Assembly: GCA_030046135.1 (NCBI GenBank)
Contig: JASIEC010000154.1
Span: 1-9,868, forward strand
Direction: 5' to 3'
DNA length: 9,868 nt
Source of the DNA: Thermoplasmata archaeon
GTDB lineage: Archaea; Thermoplasmatota; Thermoplasmata; Lutacidiplasmatales; UBA184
The position numbers and the translations under genes were made by a program. How positions within the stretch are numbered: position 1 is the stretch's first letter; each line of letters opens with the position of its first letter. The notes under the pieces are model-generated. The model had not been told where the DNA came from. It ran no database searches and saw nothing but the letters and a program-made list of their open reading frames with translations. Positions 1 to 7,800 of this stretch are shown here, in pieces.

Positions 1-5
1 GGGTT

Positions 6-29
6 CCCGTCCCCCGGGCGGGGGACGGG
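6..29. terminator. GC-rich perfect hairpin downstream of the solute-binding protein gene
   Basis: Bases 6-16 (cccgtcccccg) are the exact reverse complement of 19-29 (cgggggacggg), giving an 11-bp stem around a 2-nt centre (a 10-bp stem with a 4-nt loop is more realistic). It lies 26 bp beyond the stop codon of the minus-strand solute-binding protein gene, so it could stabilise the 3' end of that mRNA or help terminate it. No U-run follows it before the window ends, and archaeal termination usually depends on oligo-U rather than hairpins. The terminator label is therefore tentative; only the inverted repeat is certain. Confidence 0.4.
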
Positions 30-54
30 CCGCTCTCGGTACGCCTGGCCCACC

Positions 55-3000
55 CTAGAACGTCACGTGGACCGTACCCGCCGTGGGGTAGGTCACACTG
101 AGGACGCCCGACTGGGTCGGGTAGCCCGTCGACGTGGCCGACCAGCTGTACGTCCCCGTGGGGAGCTTCATGGTGATGCTCGCCCCGGTTCCGGTGACGT
201 TGTAGCCGACCATGATCGCGTTGTTCGAGCTCGCGGTGATCGCCACGTTCCAGTTGCGACCGTGGGACGCCAGGTTCGCCTCATCGAAGTGAACCGTCGA
301 GGTGTCCAGCTTGAACGACACGACCTTGTCCGTATACGGGTGCGTCGGGGAGGACGAGACGCTCGCGCCTCCGCTCGACGGCGACGCCTTGTAGTCCGAC
401 GGTCCCGCGACCGTGAACTTGTACGCCGCACCGACCGGGATCGAGAAGCTGATGTTCGTCCCGTTGTCGGTGACGTTCGTGTAGTTCGTCGTCGCGGTTC
501 CAGCCTGCTCCGCCGGCCCGCCGTGGGCCAACGAGGGCTTCAGGGTCACCGACCAGGTCGAGTCGTTGGCCAGCATGGCTCCGCGCTTGTCGGCCAGGAA
601 GTTGAACGTCTTGTTCTGGCCGAACGTGATGGTCCACGTCACCGCGGCGCTGATCGTAGCGCTCGTCTGGTTCGGGTTGCCCGTGCCGGTGATCTTCGCC
701 GCACCGTAGCCCGCCGGGGCTCCAATCGCGATCGTCGCCGGTCCCGTCGGCTCCGAGAAGACGATCGTGCCTGCGGACGCGTGGCCCGAGACAACCGACC
801 GGTTCGTCTGCAGAGCGCCGTTGAGGGAGACGTTCCAGTTGGATCCGGCCGGGAGGCCCGACTCCTTGAACGTCACCGACACGGTCGTCGGCGGGGTGTA
901 GTTCTGCGTGAGGGCAAGGTGGAACCACAGCTGGTTCTGGCTGCCCCCGATCGTGGGGTTCGTGTTCAGCGTCGCGTTGTTGATCCACGGCGCGGTGCTG
1001 GGGAACAAGTTCTGCTGGCCGACCCAAACGTAGAAGCCGAGCTTGTTCAGGATCGACATGTCCCCCGAGTAGAACAGCGTCCGGGCCGGGTCGCTCGCAC
1101 CGAGCGGTCCAGCCAGGTCCTGGTACTGGATCGCCGAGCTCAGCGCAAAGCCCTGGCAGACGGTCGGGATCGACGTGCTGTTGCTGCCCCACGCCCAGTA
1201 GGTGAAGTTCGCCCAGTCGGACGTAGAGTTGTTGCCACCGATCTCGCCCTGGTCGTAGACGGTTCCGCCGCCGTGGCCCGAGAACGCGAGGCAGGCGGTG
1301 GCGTTGTCGAACAGCCCGGTCGTCACGGCGTTGCTCGTGTTGAGCAGCTGCTCGTTGACCGCGTTCGCCGCGAAGTAGCCGCCGCCGGGGCTCGCGTACG
1401 CCGCGAGGTAGTCGGTCGGGTCAGGGTAGTCAGGCGCCCACCCGAGGTTCCAGACGGGGATCGGGTTGTCGGTCGGGGACGCCTCGTCCAGGTAGATGAT
1501 CAGGTCCGTGAACGACATGTCGAACTCCGTCGGCTGGAGGGCTCCGCCCGAGAAGTTCTCGATCTCGTGGATCCACAGCTGGAGTCCCGCGTTCAGCGTC
1601 TGAGCGCCCTGCTCGCCCGCGATGATGAACTTGCACGTCACGACCTTGCAGTGTGCAAGCTGGGCATCGTAGTACGGGGAGCTCGAGTTCGTTCCCTGGG
1701 CCCACCACCAAGCCGCCGTCCCGGGGATTGCCGCGTTGCTGGACGGGTCGGAGTCGGGGAAGGTGACGTTGCATCCCTGTCCCGGACCGACCGTGCATCC
1801 GTCGTTCTCGGACGAGACACCGGGGTAGTAGTCTCCCATGTACGCGGGAATCGGACCGCCCGCGTTGAAGAAGTACTGCAGACCACCGACGGTGTTGATC
1901 GTGTTCTCAATCGTCGTGTACGGGTACGTCGACGTCAGGAACATCCTCGCCGTCTCGGAGGCGAAGAAGTCCTGCGGGATGTTCTGAGCCGGCTCTCCCG
2001 CGAACAGGGACGTCGAGTTGTAGACCGAGTCGTTGTAGTAGAGGTTCGGCGAGAAGAAGAAGTTCCCGATCGTCGGGATCTTCGTGTAGGTCAGCTTGCC
2101 CGAGTCCTTCAGCGGGATCAGGTTCGTCAGGGTGTGCTCGGCGAAGATCGCACCCACGTCGATGGTGCCCGCACCGAAGCCGCTGATCGCGCCCGTATCG
2201 TCAGGATCGTACGTCACGTTGACCTGGTGGAAGTACGAGCCCGGCGCCGGGTCACAGTAGTTGTGCGCGTAGGCGGCGTAGACCTGGCCATCGACCGTCC
2301 CGCCCGAGCAGCCGATCGGCTGCGCGTAGCTGGGGCTCGCCACGAGCGCGTAGCCCGAAGAGAGGCTGACGGCCGCGGAGTACGGGCCCGAGCCCACGAG
2401 GTTCGACTCGACAACGTGCCCCTGAACCGTCGGGTAGTCGAGCGCGAGGATCTGGGTGCCATCCCAGTAGGTCCCCGAGACCGTGCTCAGGAACGACTGG
2501 TAGGCAGGGCTGTCGGTCGACGAGACGACGCTAGTGTAGGTGTCCGTGTGCGAGTTGTAGACCGAGCCGGGGAGTCCGCAGGTTCCGTCGGGCCCGTTGA
2601 GGGCCGCCCCGTAGAAGCCCGGGATCCCGGCGTCGTTCGCCGTGAACCAGCCGCAGGGCGTGACGCTGCCCCCGAGGGGGTCCGCCAAGAACTGCATGAA
2701 CGAGGGCCAGTCCTGCCCCGAGCCGTCCGCGACGAAGGTCACGCAGCCGTGCCCCTCACTGATCGCGGTCGCGGGACAGTAGGTCGTGTTGTTGATCAGC
2801 ATCGAGCTGAGGACGTTGTACGGGGTGTTGTTGTACGGGAAGTGCATCGGGGCGTCCGCCGTCGGGCTGAAGTCGTACGACTCGTTCCCGATGGGGAGGA
2901 GCGCCTGCGCCAGGATCCAGCCGGACGTCGTGTAGACGGACGGCAGGTCCGCGAACGAGAGCGTCCGCGCGATGGAGAACATCACATCGCTCGGGTAGAC

Positions 3001-3573
3001 TCCGAAGCCGTGCCCGGTGCCCGGGTCGTAGAACTGGGCCGTCGGGTCGATCGGGAACGACCAGTAGATCGGTTCCCCGTTCGAGCCCGTGAAAATCCCT
3101 CCGGACTGGTTGAAGATGCCCGTGTAGCCCGTGTTGGCGTAGCTGCCGTTGCCCGTGACCTCCGAGCCGTAGTCCGTCGTGCACTCGACCGTCCCAGGAA
3201 CGCAGGTAGAGAGCACCGGCGAGAACGTCGACGTCGTGCTCCCGTTGTAGTTGATCAGTGTCTCGTACGTGTTGTAAATCGGCTCAGAACTCACTGTATC
3301 ATAGGCGATCGCAGGGTCTTCCGTCGTCGCTCCACCGGGGGCAATCTCGTGGACCACGAGATACCCCGGATGGGGCGAATACTCCGACGGAGGTGTCGTC
3401 ACCTGCGGGGACGTCGCCGACGCGGTCGAACCCGCGACCGCGGCGGGCGCCGCAGCCGCGGCCTGCACGGCGACCGCTGCCACGGAGAACCCCATGACAG
3501 CCGTCAAGGCCGTGACGACGACCAGCGACCGCATCGCCAATCTCTCTCTCGACCAATTCCACCATCTCGACAT
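55..3573 (-). CDS. Secreted ABC-transporter substrate-binding protein, family 5 (peptide/oligosaccharide type), with C-terminal Ig-like repeats
   Basis: The 1172-aa product is predicted to capture peptides or oligosaccharides outside the cell for an ABC importer. Residues 15-43 are a hydrophobic N-terminal segment after a basic start (RERLAMR), acting as a Sec signal or uncleaved anchor; there is no lipobox cysteine. Residues about 70-885 form an SBP_bac_5-like domain. The segment DPAIAYDTVSSEPIYNTYET (86-105) matches the family's N-terminal signature, and NLGWAPDYPDPTDYLAAY (709-726) matches its typical ADYPDP motif. This domain is much longer than the usual 500-550 aa. It contains 14 cysteines in seven closely spaced pairs and, with the tail, about thirty N-x-S/T sequons, and has few charged residues, as in surface proteins of acid-living Thermoplasmata. 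Three Ig-like repeats follow. The ATG at 3573 fits a TATA box about 34 nt upstream. No permease gene is in the window; one could lie beyond base 1. The exact substrate cannot be told from sequence. Confidence 0.88.
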   Translation of the reverse strand: MSRWWNWSRERLAMRSLVVVTALTAVMGFSVAAVAVQAAAAAPAAVAGSTASATSPQVTTPPSEYSPHPGYLVVHEIAPGGATTEDPAIAYDTVSSEPIYNTYETLINYNGSTTSTFSPVLSTCVPGTVECTTDYGSEVTGNGSYANTGYTGIFNQSGGIFTGSNGEPIYWSFPIDPTAQFYDPGTGHGFGVYPSDVMFSIARTLSFADLPSVYTTSGWILAQALLPIGNESYDFSPTADAPMHFPYNNTPYNVLSSMLINNTTYCPATAISEGHGCVTFVADGSGQDWPSFMQFLADPLGGSVTPCGWFTANDAGIPGFYGAALNGPDGTCGLPGSVYNSHTDTYTSVVSSTDSPAYQSFLSTVSGTYWDGTQILALDYPTVQGHVVESNLVGSGPYSAAVSLSSGYALVASPSYAQPIGCSGGTVDGQVYAAYAHNYCDPAPGSYFHQVNVTYDPDDTGAISGFGAGTIDVGAIFAEHTLTNLIPLKDSGKLTYTKIPTIGNFFFSPNLYYNDSVYNSTSLFAGEPAQNIPQDFFASETARMFLTSTYPYTTIENTINTVGGLQYFFNAGGPIPAYMGDYYPGVSSENDGCTVGPGQGCNVTFPDSDPSSNAAIPGTAAWWWAQGTNSSSPYYDAQLAHCKVVTCKFIIAGEQGAQTLNAGLQLWIHEIENFSGGALQPTEFDMSFTDLIIYLDEASPTDNPIPVWNLGWAPDYPDPTDYLAAYASPGGGYFAANAVNEQLLNTSNAVTTGLFDNATACLAFSGHGGGTVYDQGEIGGNNSTSDWANFTYWAWGSNSTSIPTVCQGFALSSAIQYQDLAGPLGASDPARTLFYSGDMSILNKLGFYVWVGQQNLFPSTAPWINNATLNTNPTIGGSQNQLWFHLALTQNYTPPTTVSVTFKESGLPAGSNWNVSLNGALQTNRSVVSGHASAGTIVFSEPTGPATIAIGAPAGYGAAKITGTGNPNQTSATISAAVTWTITFGQNKTFNFLADKRGAMLANDSTWSVTLKPSLAHGGPAEQAGTATTNYTNVTDNGTNISFSIPVGAAYKFTVAGPSDYKASPSSGGASVSSSPTHPYTDKVVSFKLDTSTVHFDEANLASHGRNWNVAITASSNNAIMVGYNVTGTGASITMKLPTGTYSWSATSTGYPTQSGVLSVTYPTAGTVHVTF
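58..885 (-). repeat. Three Ig-like 'ESGLPxGxxW' domain repeats encoded in the tail of the solute-binding protein
   Basis: Residues 897-1172 hold three diverged copies of a beta-sandwich repeat about 85-105 aa long. Each opens with a similar strand-turn-strand motif: VTFKESGLPAGSNWNVSL (900-917), NFLADKRGAMLANDSTWSV (991-1009, with an insertion) and VHFDEANLASHGRNWNVAI (1094-1112). The conserved features are an aromatic residue after the first strand, a turn, and W-x-V. Such modules recur in Thermoplasmata extracellular proteins, where they probably act as stalks or contacts with other surface proteins; that role is inferred. The copies are diverged at DNA level and contain no cysteine. Confidence 0.6.
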
Positions 3574-3601
3574 ACGCCGACCCTGCTTCCCGAACGACCC
3601 G

Positions 3602-3612
3602 TAGTATATGTA
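3602..3612 (-). promoter_or_regulatory. TATA box of the solute-binding protein gene
   Basis: On the minus strand the AT-rich stretch CATATACTA (complement of about 3602-3610) stands out in otherwise GC-rich DNA, with a purine-rich GAGAAAC just upstream that could serve as the BRE. Its centre lies about 34 nt before the ATG at 3573, which puts the expected transcription start about 7 nt before the start codon. The mRNA would thus have a very short leader; no Shine-Dalgarno sequence is visible. Confidence 0.55.
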
Positions 3613-3712
3613 GTTTCTCGGAATTTTTGGGGCCCGTCCGGGCCTCCGGAACCGCCCTGCGGGCGAGCTCCGGGCGCGGGAGATTTCGACGGCGTCCGGA
3701 GGGCTCGGGAGG

Positions 3713-3817
3713 TGCTCCCGGCGGGAGGTCCACCGCCCGGGGATCGGCCCCGGGCGGCTTTGAACCCGCGTCAGAGGCTCGAGAGGCCTCTATCCTTGAC
3801 CACTAGACTACGGGAGC
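3713..3817 (-). tRNA. tRNA-Glu(CTC) with a 32-nt T-loop intron
   Basis: Read on the minus strand from 3817, the gene folds as a full cloverleaf once the intron is removed. Acceptor GCTCCCG (3817-3811) pairs with CGGGAGC (3720-3714). The D arm is GTCT...AGGAT with GG in the loop. The anticodon stem GAGGC/GCCTC encloses loop CTCTCGA, giving anticodon CTC at 3783-3781. The variable loop is TGAC. The T stem is GCGGG (3769-3765) with CCCGC (3725-3721). The discriminator is A (3713), and the next bases CCT show that CCA is not encoded. The spliced tRNA is 73 nt with T loop TTCAAAT. Anticodon CUC reads GAG, the favoured Glu codon here. The gene starts 53 bp after the UPF0145 stop. I see no convincing TATA box for it and no U-run terminator before the next gene. 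Confidence 0.93.
3727..3758 (-). other. tRNA intron at position 59/60 with strict bulge-helix-bulge motif
   Basis: The 32-nt insert sits inside the T loop. Reading the minus strand, the T stem (5 bp, GCGGG/CCCGC) is the outer helix. TTCA pairs with TGGA (A-U, U-G, C-G, A-U) as the 4-bp central helix. The three-nucleotide bulges AAG and CCT lie on opposite strands, and the intron forms a 10-bp inner helix CCGCCCGGGG/CCCCGGGCGG around a 5-nt loop (CCGAT). Cleavage after the second base of each bulge (AA|G and CC|T), as archaeal splicing endonuclease does, restores TTCAAAT exactly. Introns in the T loop are known mainly from Thermoproteota; most introns in euryarchaeal tRNAs are at 37/38. Confidence 0.9.
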
Positions 3818-3838
3818 GCCCCTCGCCCGTATTGAGGC

Positions 3839-3851
3839 GGCTCCTTGAGCC
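3839..3851 (-). other. Short inverted repeat between the UPF0145 stop and tRNA-Glu
   Basis: GGCTC AAG GAGCC on the minus strand is a perfect 5-bp stem with a 3-nt loop, starting 20 nt after the UPF0145 stop codon and 22 nt before the tRNA. It might mark the 3' end of the UPF0145 transcript. No U-run follows it, and a stem this short can arise by chance in GC-rich DNA. Confidence 0.2.
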
Positions 3852-3870
3852 TTTCGCGCGAGCGGAGCGC

Positions 3871-4278
3871 CTAGCGGAGGCTCACCGGCTGCGGGGCCGA
3901 GGGGTCCGGCTCGACGACCACGGCGGTCCCGTACGCGAGCACCTCGGTCATCACCTCGCTCATCTCGGAGGTGTCGAAACCGACGGAGAGGACCGCGTTC
4001 GCCCCCAGGCTCTTCGCGTGATCGCGCAGGCGGGTGAGCGCCTCGTGGCGGACCTGCTCCAATAGCTGGGTGTACTCCGGGATCTCGCCGCCCCCGATGC
4101 TCCGGAAGCCAGCGATGATGTTGCGACCCAACCCGCGTGAACGGACGATGAGCCCGAACGTGGCACCGACGACCCTCGTCACCCTGTACCCGGGTACGTA
4201 CGGCGTCGTGACGATGAGGCAGTCGGACGGTGGGGCGAAGACGGGAGGTCCTCCGGGGGGAAGGGGGGTTCCGGGCAT
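3871..4278 (-). CDS. YbjQ/UPF0145 (DUF74) family protein
   Basis: This 135-aa protein belongs to a widespread family of small cytoplasmic proteins with no settled biochemical function; databases describe it as a putative heavy-metal-binding domain. Recognisable family features are VTTPYVPGYRV near the N-terminus, the G-rich segment GLGRNIIAGFRSIGGGEIPEY, a helix with EQVRHEALTRLRDHAKSLGANAV, and the final strand EVLAYGTAVVVE. These cover nearly the whole protein. An in-frame TTG at 4326 would add 16 residues, but the ATG at 4278 is preferred because the extra Arg-rich residues are not family-like. The protein has no signal peptide or membrane segment. It is divergent from the gene at 4359, with 80 bp between the two starts, and tRNA-Glu lies 53 bp downstream. 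The family assignment is strong; the molecular role is unknown. Confidence 0.87.
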   Translation of the reverse strand: MPGTPLPPGGPPVFAPPSDCLIVTTPYVPGYRVTRVVGATFGLIVRSRGLGRNIIAGFRSIGGGEIPEYTQLLEQVRHEALTRLRDHAKSLGANAVLSVGFDTSEMSEVMTEVLAYGTAVVVEPDPSAPQPVSLR

Positions 4279-4329
4279 GCGAGCCCGAAGCTCGCGGAGC
4301 GGATGACGTCTGCCGGCCCAGCGCAACTG

Positions 4330-4337
4330 ACTAAAGG
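4330..4337 (+). promoter_or_regulatory. TATA box of the plus-strand hypothetical gene
   Basis: ACTAAAGG is the only A/T-rich element in the divergent intergenic region. Its centre is about 26 nt before the ATG at 4359, the classic archaeal box A to +1 distance, so transcription probably begins at or next to the start codon (leaderless mRNA). Its complement (CCTTTAGT) might also serve the UPF0145 gene, predicting a start near 4305 and a leader of about 27 nt. Confidence 0.5.
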
Positions 4338-4358
4338 TACGGGCGGGTCCATGCGGGC

Positions 4359-4808
4359 ATGAGCCCCCCCGTCAAGGCGAGGAGCGGACACATCCTCCTC
4401 GATGCCAAGCGCTCCTACCGGGATCTCGTGCGGGTCTACCCCGAGATCCATCGCCGCGTCGTCGAGATGAACCGACCGTTCGTGAAGGAGAGCGAGCCCC
4501 TCCTTCCGGAGATCCTGCTCGACGAGAACGTCCGGGACCTGAAAGGGGACCGAAAGCCGATCGGCTACAACCGGCAGGACGCGTTCGGTCTCCGCCTGAT
4601 CTTCCCGATCGCCGACGAGCGACGGGCGGAGTTCTACTTCACCAAGCCCGCGCGCTGCCAGGAGGTCGTCCAGGTGACCGAGGTCGTCTCGGCGCTGCTG
4701 CGCCGCCGGGGGATCCGCCACACCGTCGAGTACGATCGCCTTCCGCTCGGTCCGCCCCGGGCCGTGCCCGGCGCCCCGATCTCGCCGGGCGGGTTCGGGT
4801 CCGCCTGA
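4359..4808 (+). CDS. Conserved-looking protein of unknown function
   Basis: I do not recognise a family for this 149-aa product. The frame is convincingly coding: third codon positions are almost all G or C with a normal mix of residues, and the ATG sits at the leaderless distance from a TATA box. Residues 1-105 look like a mixed alpha/beta fold, with helices around 17-40 (AKRSYRDLVRVYPEIHRRVV) and hydrophobic strands FGLRLIFPI and AEFYFTK. Residues 106-120 (VVQVTEVVSALLRRRG) look like a helix. The last 25 residues are Pro/Gly-rich and probably disordered. There is a single cysteine (in PARCQE), and no signal peptide, membrane segment or nucleotide-binding loop. It diverges from the UPF0145 gene and converges on the giant repeat gene, with 13 bp between the stops. 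An ATG at 4351 gives only a 3-codon frame (ATGCGGGCATGA) overlapping this start. Confidence 0.78.
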   Translation: MSPPVKARSGHILLDAKRSYRDLVRVYPEIHRRVVEMNRPFVKESEPLLPEILLDENVRDLKGDRKPIGYNRQDAFGLRLIFPIADERRAEFYFTKPARCQEVVQVTEVVSALLRRRGIRHTVEYDRLPLGPPRAVPGAPISPGGFGSA

Positions 4809-4821
4809 GTCTGCGGTACCG

Positions 4822-7800
4822 TTACGGCGGGGGCCGGCGGAACGGCCAGAGGCCCCCGGTCGTCGCCGGCGACGACGCCGCGGCCGGTTCCGCGACCGAC
4901 ACGCCGCGCTGGCGCAGCGAGCGGAGCGCCTCCCGGGCCTTCTCGAGCGCCGCGGCGTAGTCGCTCTCCCGAAGGCTGAGCGACTCCGCGAGCAGCTTCC
5001 TCGCGTCCGTCGTGTCGACGCCGAGGTCGCCCGCGCGGCTCAGCGCCGCGTCGAGGAGATAGTGGAGGTTCGTGAGCTCGCGGTGGAGCGACTTGCGGAG
5101 GTTCACCTCTTCGACCGCGGCGAGGACGATCCGGCCCGCCTCGATCACCTTGCCGGCCGAGGCGAGCTCGTCGGCCTCCTTGAGGCGCTCCTTCACGGGC
5201 CCCACCGCGACGTGGAGGCCCTCCTCGGCGAACGTCACCTCCGACTGGAGCTCCTTACGACGGCGGGCGAGGGAGCTCTTTGCGGAGTCCTCGAGGCTCG
5301 CGCGCGCCTTGTCGAGGAGCTGCGCGGCGGGTCCGTACTTCTCGGCGTCGAACGCCACGCGCGCCTCGCTGAACGTCTGCATCGCGGGGGTCGTGTCGAG
5401 CCCGAGCCTTTCCCCGACCCAGAGCCGGTCCCGGAACTCCGCCATCGACTTCGTGATCTCCTCCCGGCGCCGGGACTTCAGTTGCTCCAGCTCGAGGGCG
5501 AGGAGTTTCAGGGCCTCGCCGAGGTCCCGTCGTTCCTTCAGGCGGTCCAGCTGCACGCGGAGCTCGGCCCGACGGGCCCTCTCCTCGGCCGCCGTCGGTC
5601 CGGGGGCGGGGGTCGCCTCCTGGAGCTCCCGCCAGCGCCGCTCCACGACCTCCCCGAAGAGGCGGCGGCTCTGGGCGTCGGCTCGCGCGAGCGAGGTCCG
5701 GACGCGGGGCCAGGCGCCGGCCCGGAGCGCCGCCTCCGCCTCGGCGACGAGCGCGTCGAGCGGCTCGATCTCGGTCGTGAGGCCCGCCGAGCGGCCGGCT
5801 TCGACCTCGCGCCGGAGCTCCCCGAGCGGGACCGCGAACATTCGATCGATCGCCCAGCGGCTCTTCTCGGTCGCCTCCCCCGCGAGCGCCATCGCCTCGG
5901 GGTAGTGGCCGGCCGCGAGCTCGTCGTTCGCCTCGCCGAACCGGGACGACGCCTCGGCGGTCTCCGCGCCGAGGCCCGCGGCCTCGTCGAGCTGGGTGCG
6001 CGCGGAGGCGATCGCAGAGCGGGCGCGGCGGAGCCCTTCGTGGCCCTGGGCGACCATCTCCGAGACCTCCATCGACCGCTCGAGGACGTCGGGATAATCC
6101 CCCCGCTCGAACGACGCCCGGGCCCCCTGGAGGAGGTCCGAGGCCGCCGTCGCCCCGACCCCCTCCTCCGTCGCCCGGTGGAGCGCCTTCTCGACCGCGG
6201 CGAGCGCCCCCTCCGCGATGCGGCGCTGCAGATCGACCCGCTCGAGCTCGTTCTCGCTGCGGGCGGCGAACTGGAGCGCCTCGACCGGCCGGCTCTGCTC
6301 GAGCGCCGCCCGGGCCTGGTGCAGCAGGTTCTCGGCGATCGACGTGTCCCCGCCCGCGCGGCGGAGCTGCGTCACCGACGCCTGGAACCCGGCGACGATC
6401 TTGGAGACGTGCTGGTACGTCGCCTGGGAGAGCTCCCGCTCCACCGTCCCGCCGACGTCGACGACCCGCGCGTACTCGTGGTCCTGGAGGAGCTTCTCGA
6501 GGCGCTCGACCTTCGGCCGGAGCGTCGCGACGTCGACGCGGAGGACGTCCGCCTGGGCGAGCGCCTCGCGGACCCGGCGCACGACCCTCTCGGCCTGCTC
6601 CACGAACCCTCGCGTCGAGACGAGGGCGGAACGCGCCTCGTCGAGCAGCGCCGCCGCCCCGCTCGGGACGGGGAGCCCGATCCTCCGCCGCGCCTCGGCG
6701 ACGGTGGCGACGATCGGCTCGACCGGGACCCCCACCGAGCGGGCGAGGTCGAGGTCGCGCTCGACGAGCCGGAGGTGCTCGTCGTAGTGCGGCCTCAGGA
6801 GCGCGACGATCTCCTCGTGGAGGAGCCCGACCCCGGTCCGGGTCGCCTCGCCGGGAGCGGTCGGGAGCTCGGTGCGGAGCCGCTCGAGCCGGGAGGCGTA
6901 GGCGTCCATCGGGACGGAGAGGCGCAGCCCCTCTTCGAGGAGGAGCGCGATCTCGCTGAGCTTGCGATCGCTGTCGATCCGGGCCGCCTCGGCGCCGGCG
7001 CGGCCCTCGACGCGATCGACCGCGCGGCGGGCCCGGTCGAAGTCGAGCGCTCGGAACGCCTCGCGGGCGTCCCGGAGGGGTTCGACGAACTCGGTCAGGT
7101 CGGCCCCTTCCGTCCGGAGCCCGGCGAGGAGCTCGTCGGTCCGGGCGAACCGCTCGAGCGCCCCCTGCGCCGCGGCCCGGCTCTCGCTCGCCCGGGCCTC
7201 GAGGCGGCTCGCGGCCTGGTAGGCCTCGAGGAAGTGGCCGTCGCGGGCCTCGGCCTGGGCGGTGTCGAGCTCGGAGCGGAGCGGGGCGAGGTCGAGCCCC
7301 ATCGTCTCGAGCTCGACGAGGGCGAGCTTCGCGTGCGAGAGCGCCTCCTCGCTCCGGACCAGCTGCTGCTGCTGGGCCCGGGTCCGGAGATCCTGCGAGG
7401 CGCGCGACGCCTTCACGAAGTCCCCCAGGTTGAAGATCTGCTGGACCTCGTCGATCTGGCGCTGGATCTCGTCGCCCGCGCCGCCCATCTGCTCGAGGAC
7501 CCGCACCTCCCCCTCGAGCCCCTCGACGAGCGCCGAGGCGCGCGCGGCGAACACCCCCGAGAACTCCCGCTCGGCGCGGCGAAGGCTCTCGATCGCGCGC
7601 GGCAGGTCCTGGCGGATCCTCAGCGTGACGTCCGCGTCGGCGAGGAGGCGGCGGACGGGCGCGGTGAGCTCCTCGTCGGGGATCTCCTTGAACCCCTGGC
7701 CGATCTCCTCGACGCGCCGGGCGACGAACGGGGCGGCGGCGGCGCGGAGCTCCCCCTCGACGCGGGCGATCCGCTCCGCGGCCGGCGCGAGCTCCCCGCG

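Noticed and set aside
3631..3644. Inverted repeat GGCCCG-TC-CGGGCC between tRNA-Glu and the solute-binding protein gene, as a tRNA terminator
   Set aside because: On the transcribed minus strand it is followed by an A-run, not a U-run; the T-run is on the wrong strand. The short GC stem may be chance.
4179..4721. 180-codon minus-strand frame opposite the unknown plus-strand gene
   Set aside because: It overlaps both the unknown gene and the start of the UPF0145 gene, and its residues are explained as the complement of the better frame with the TATA box and codon bias.
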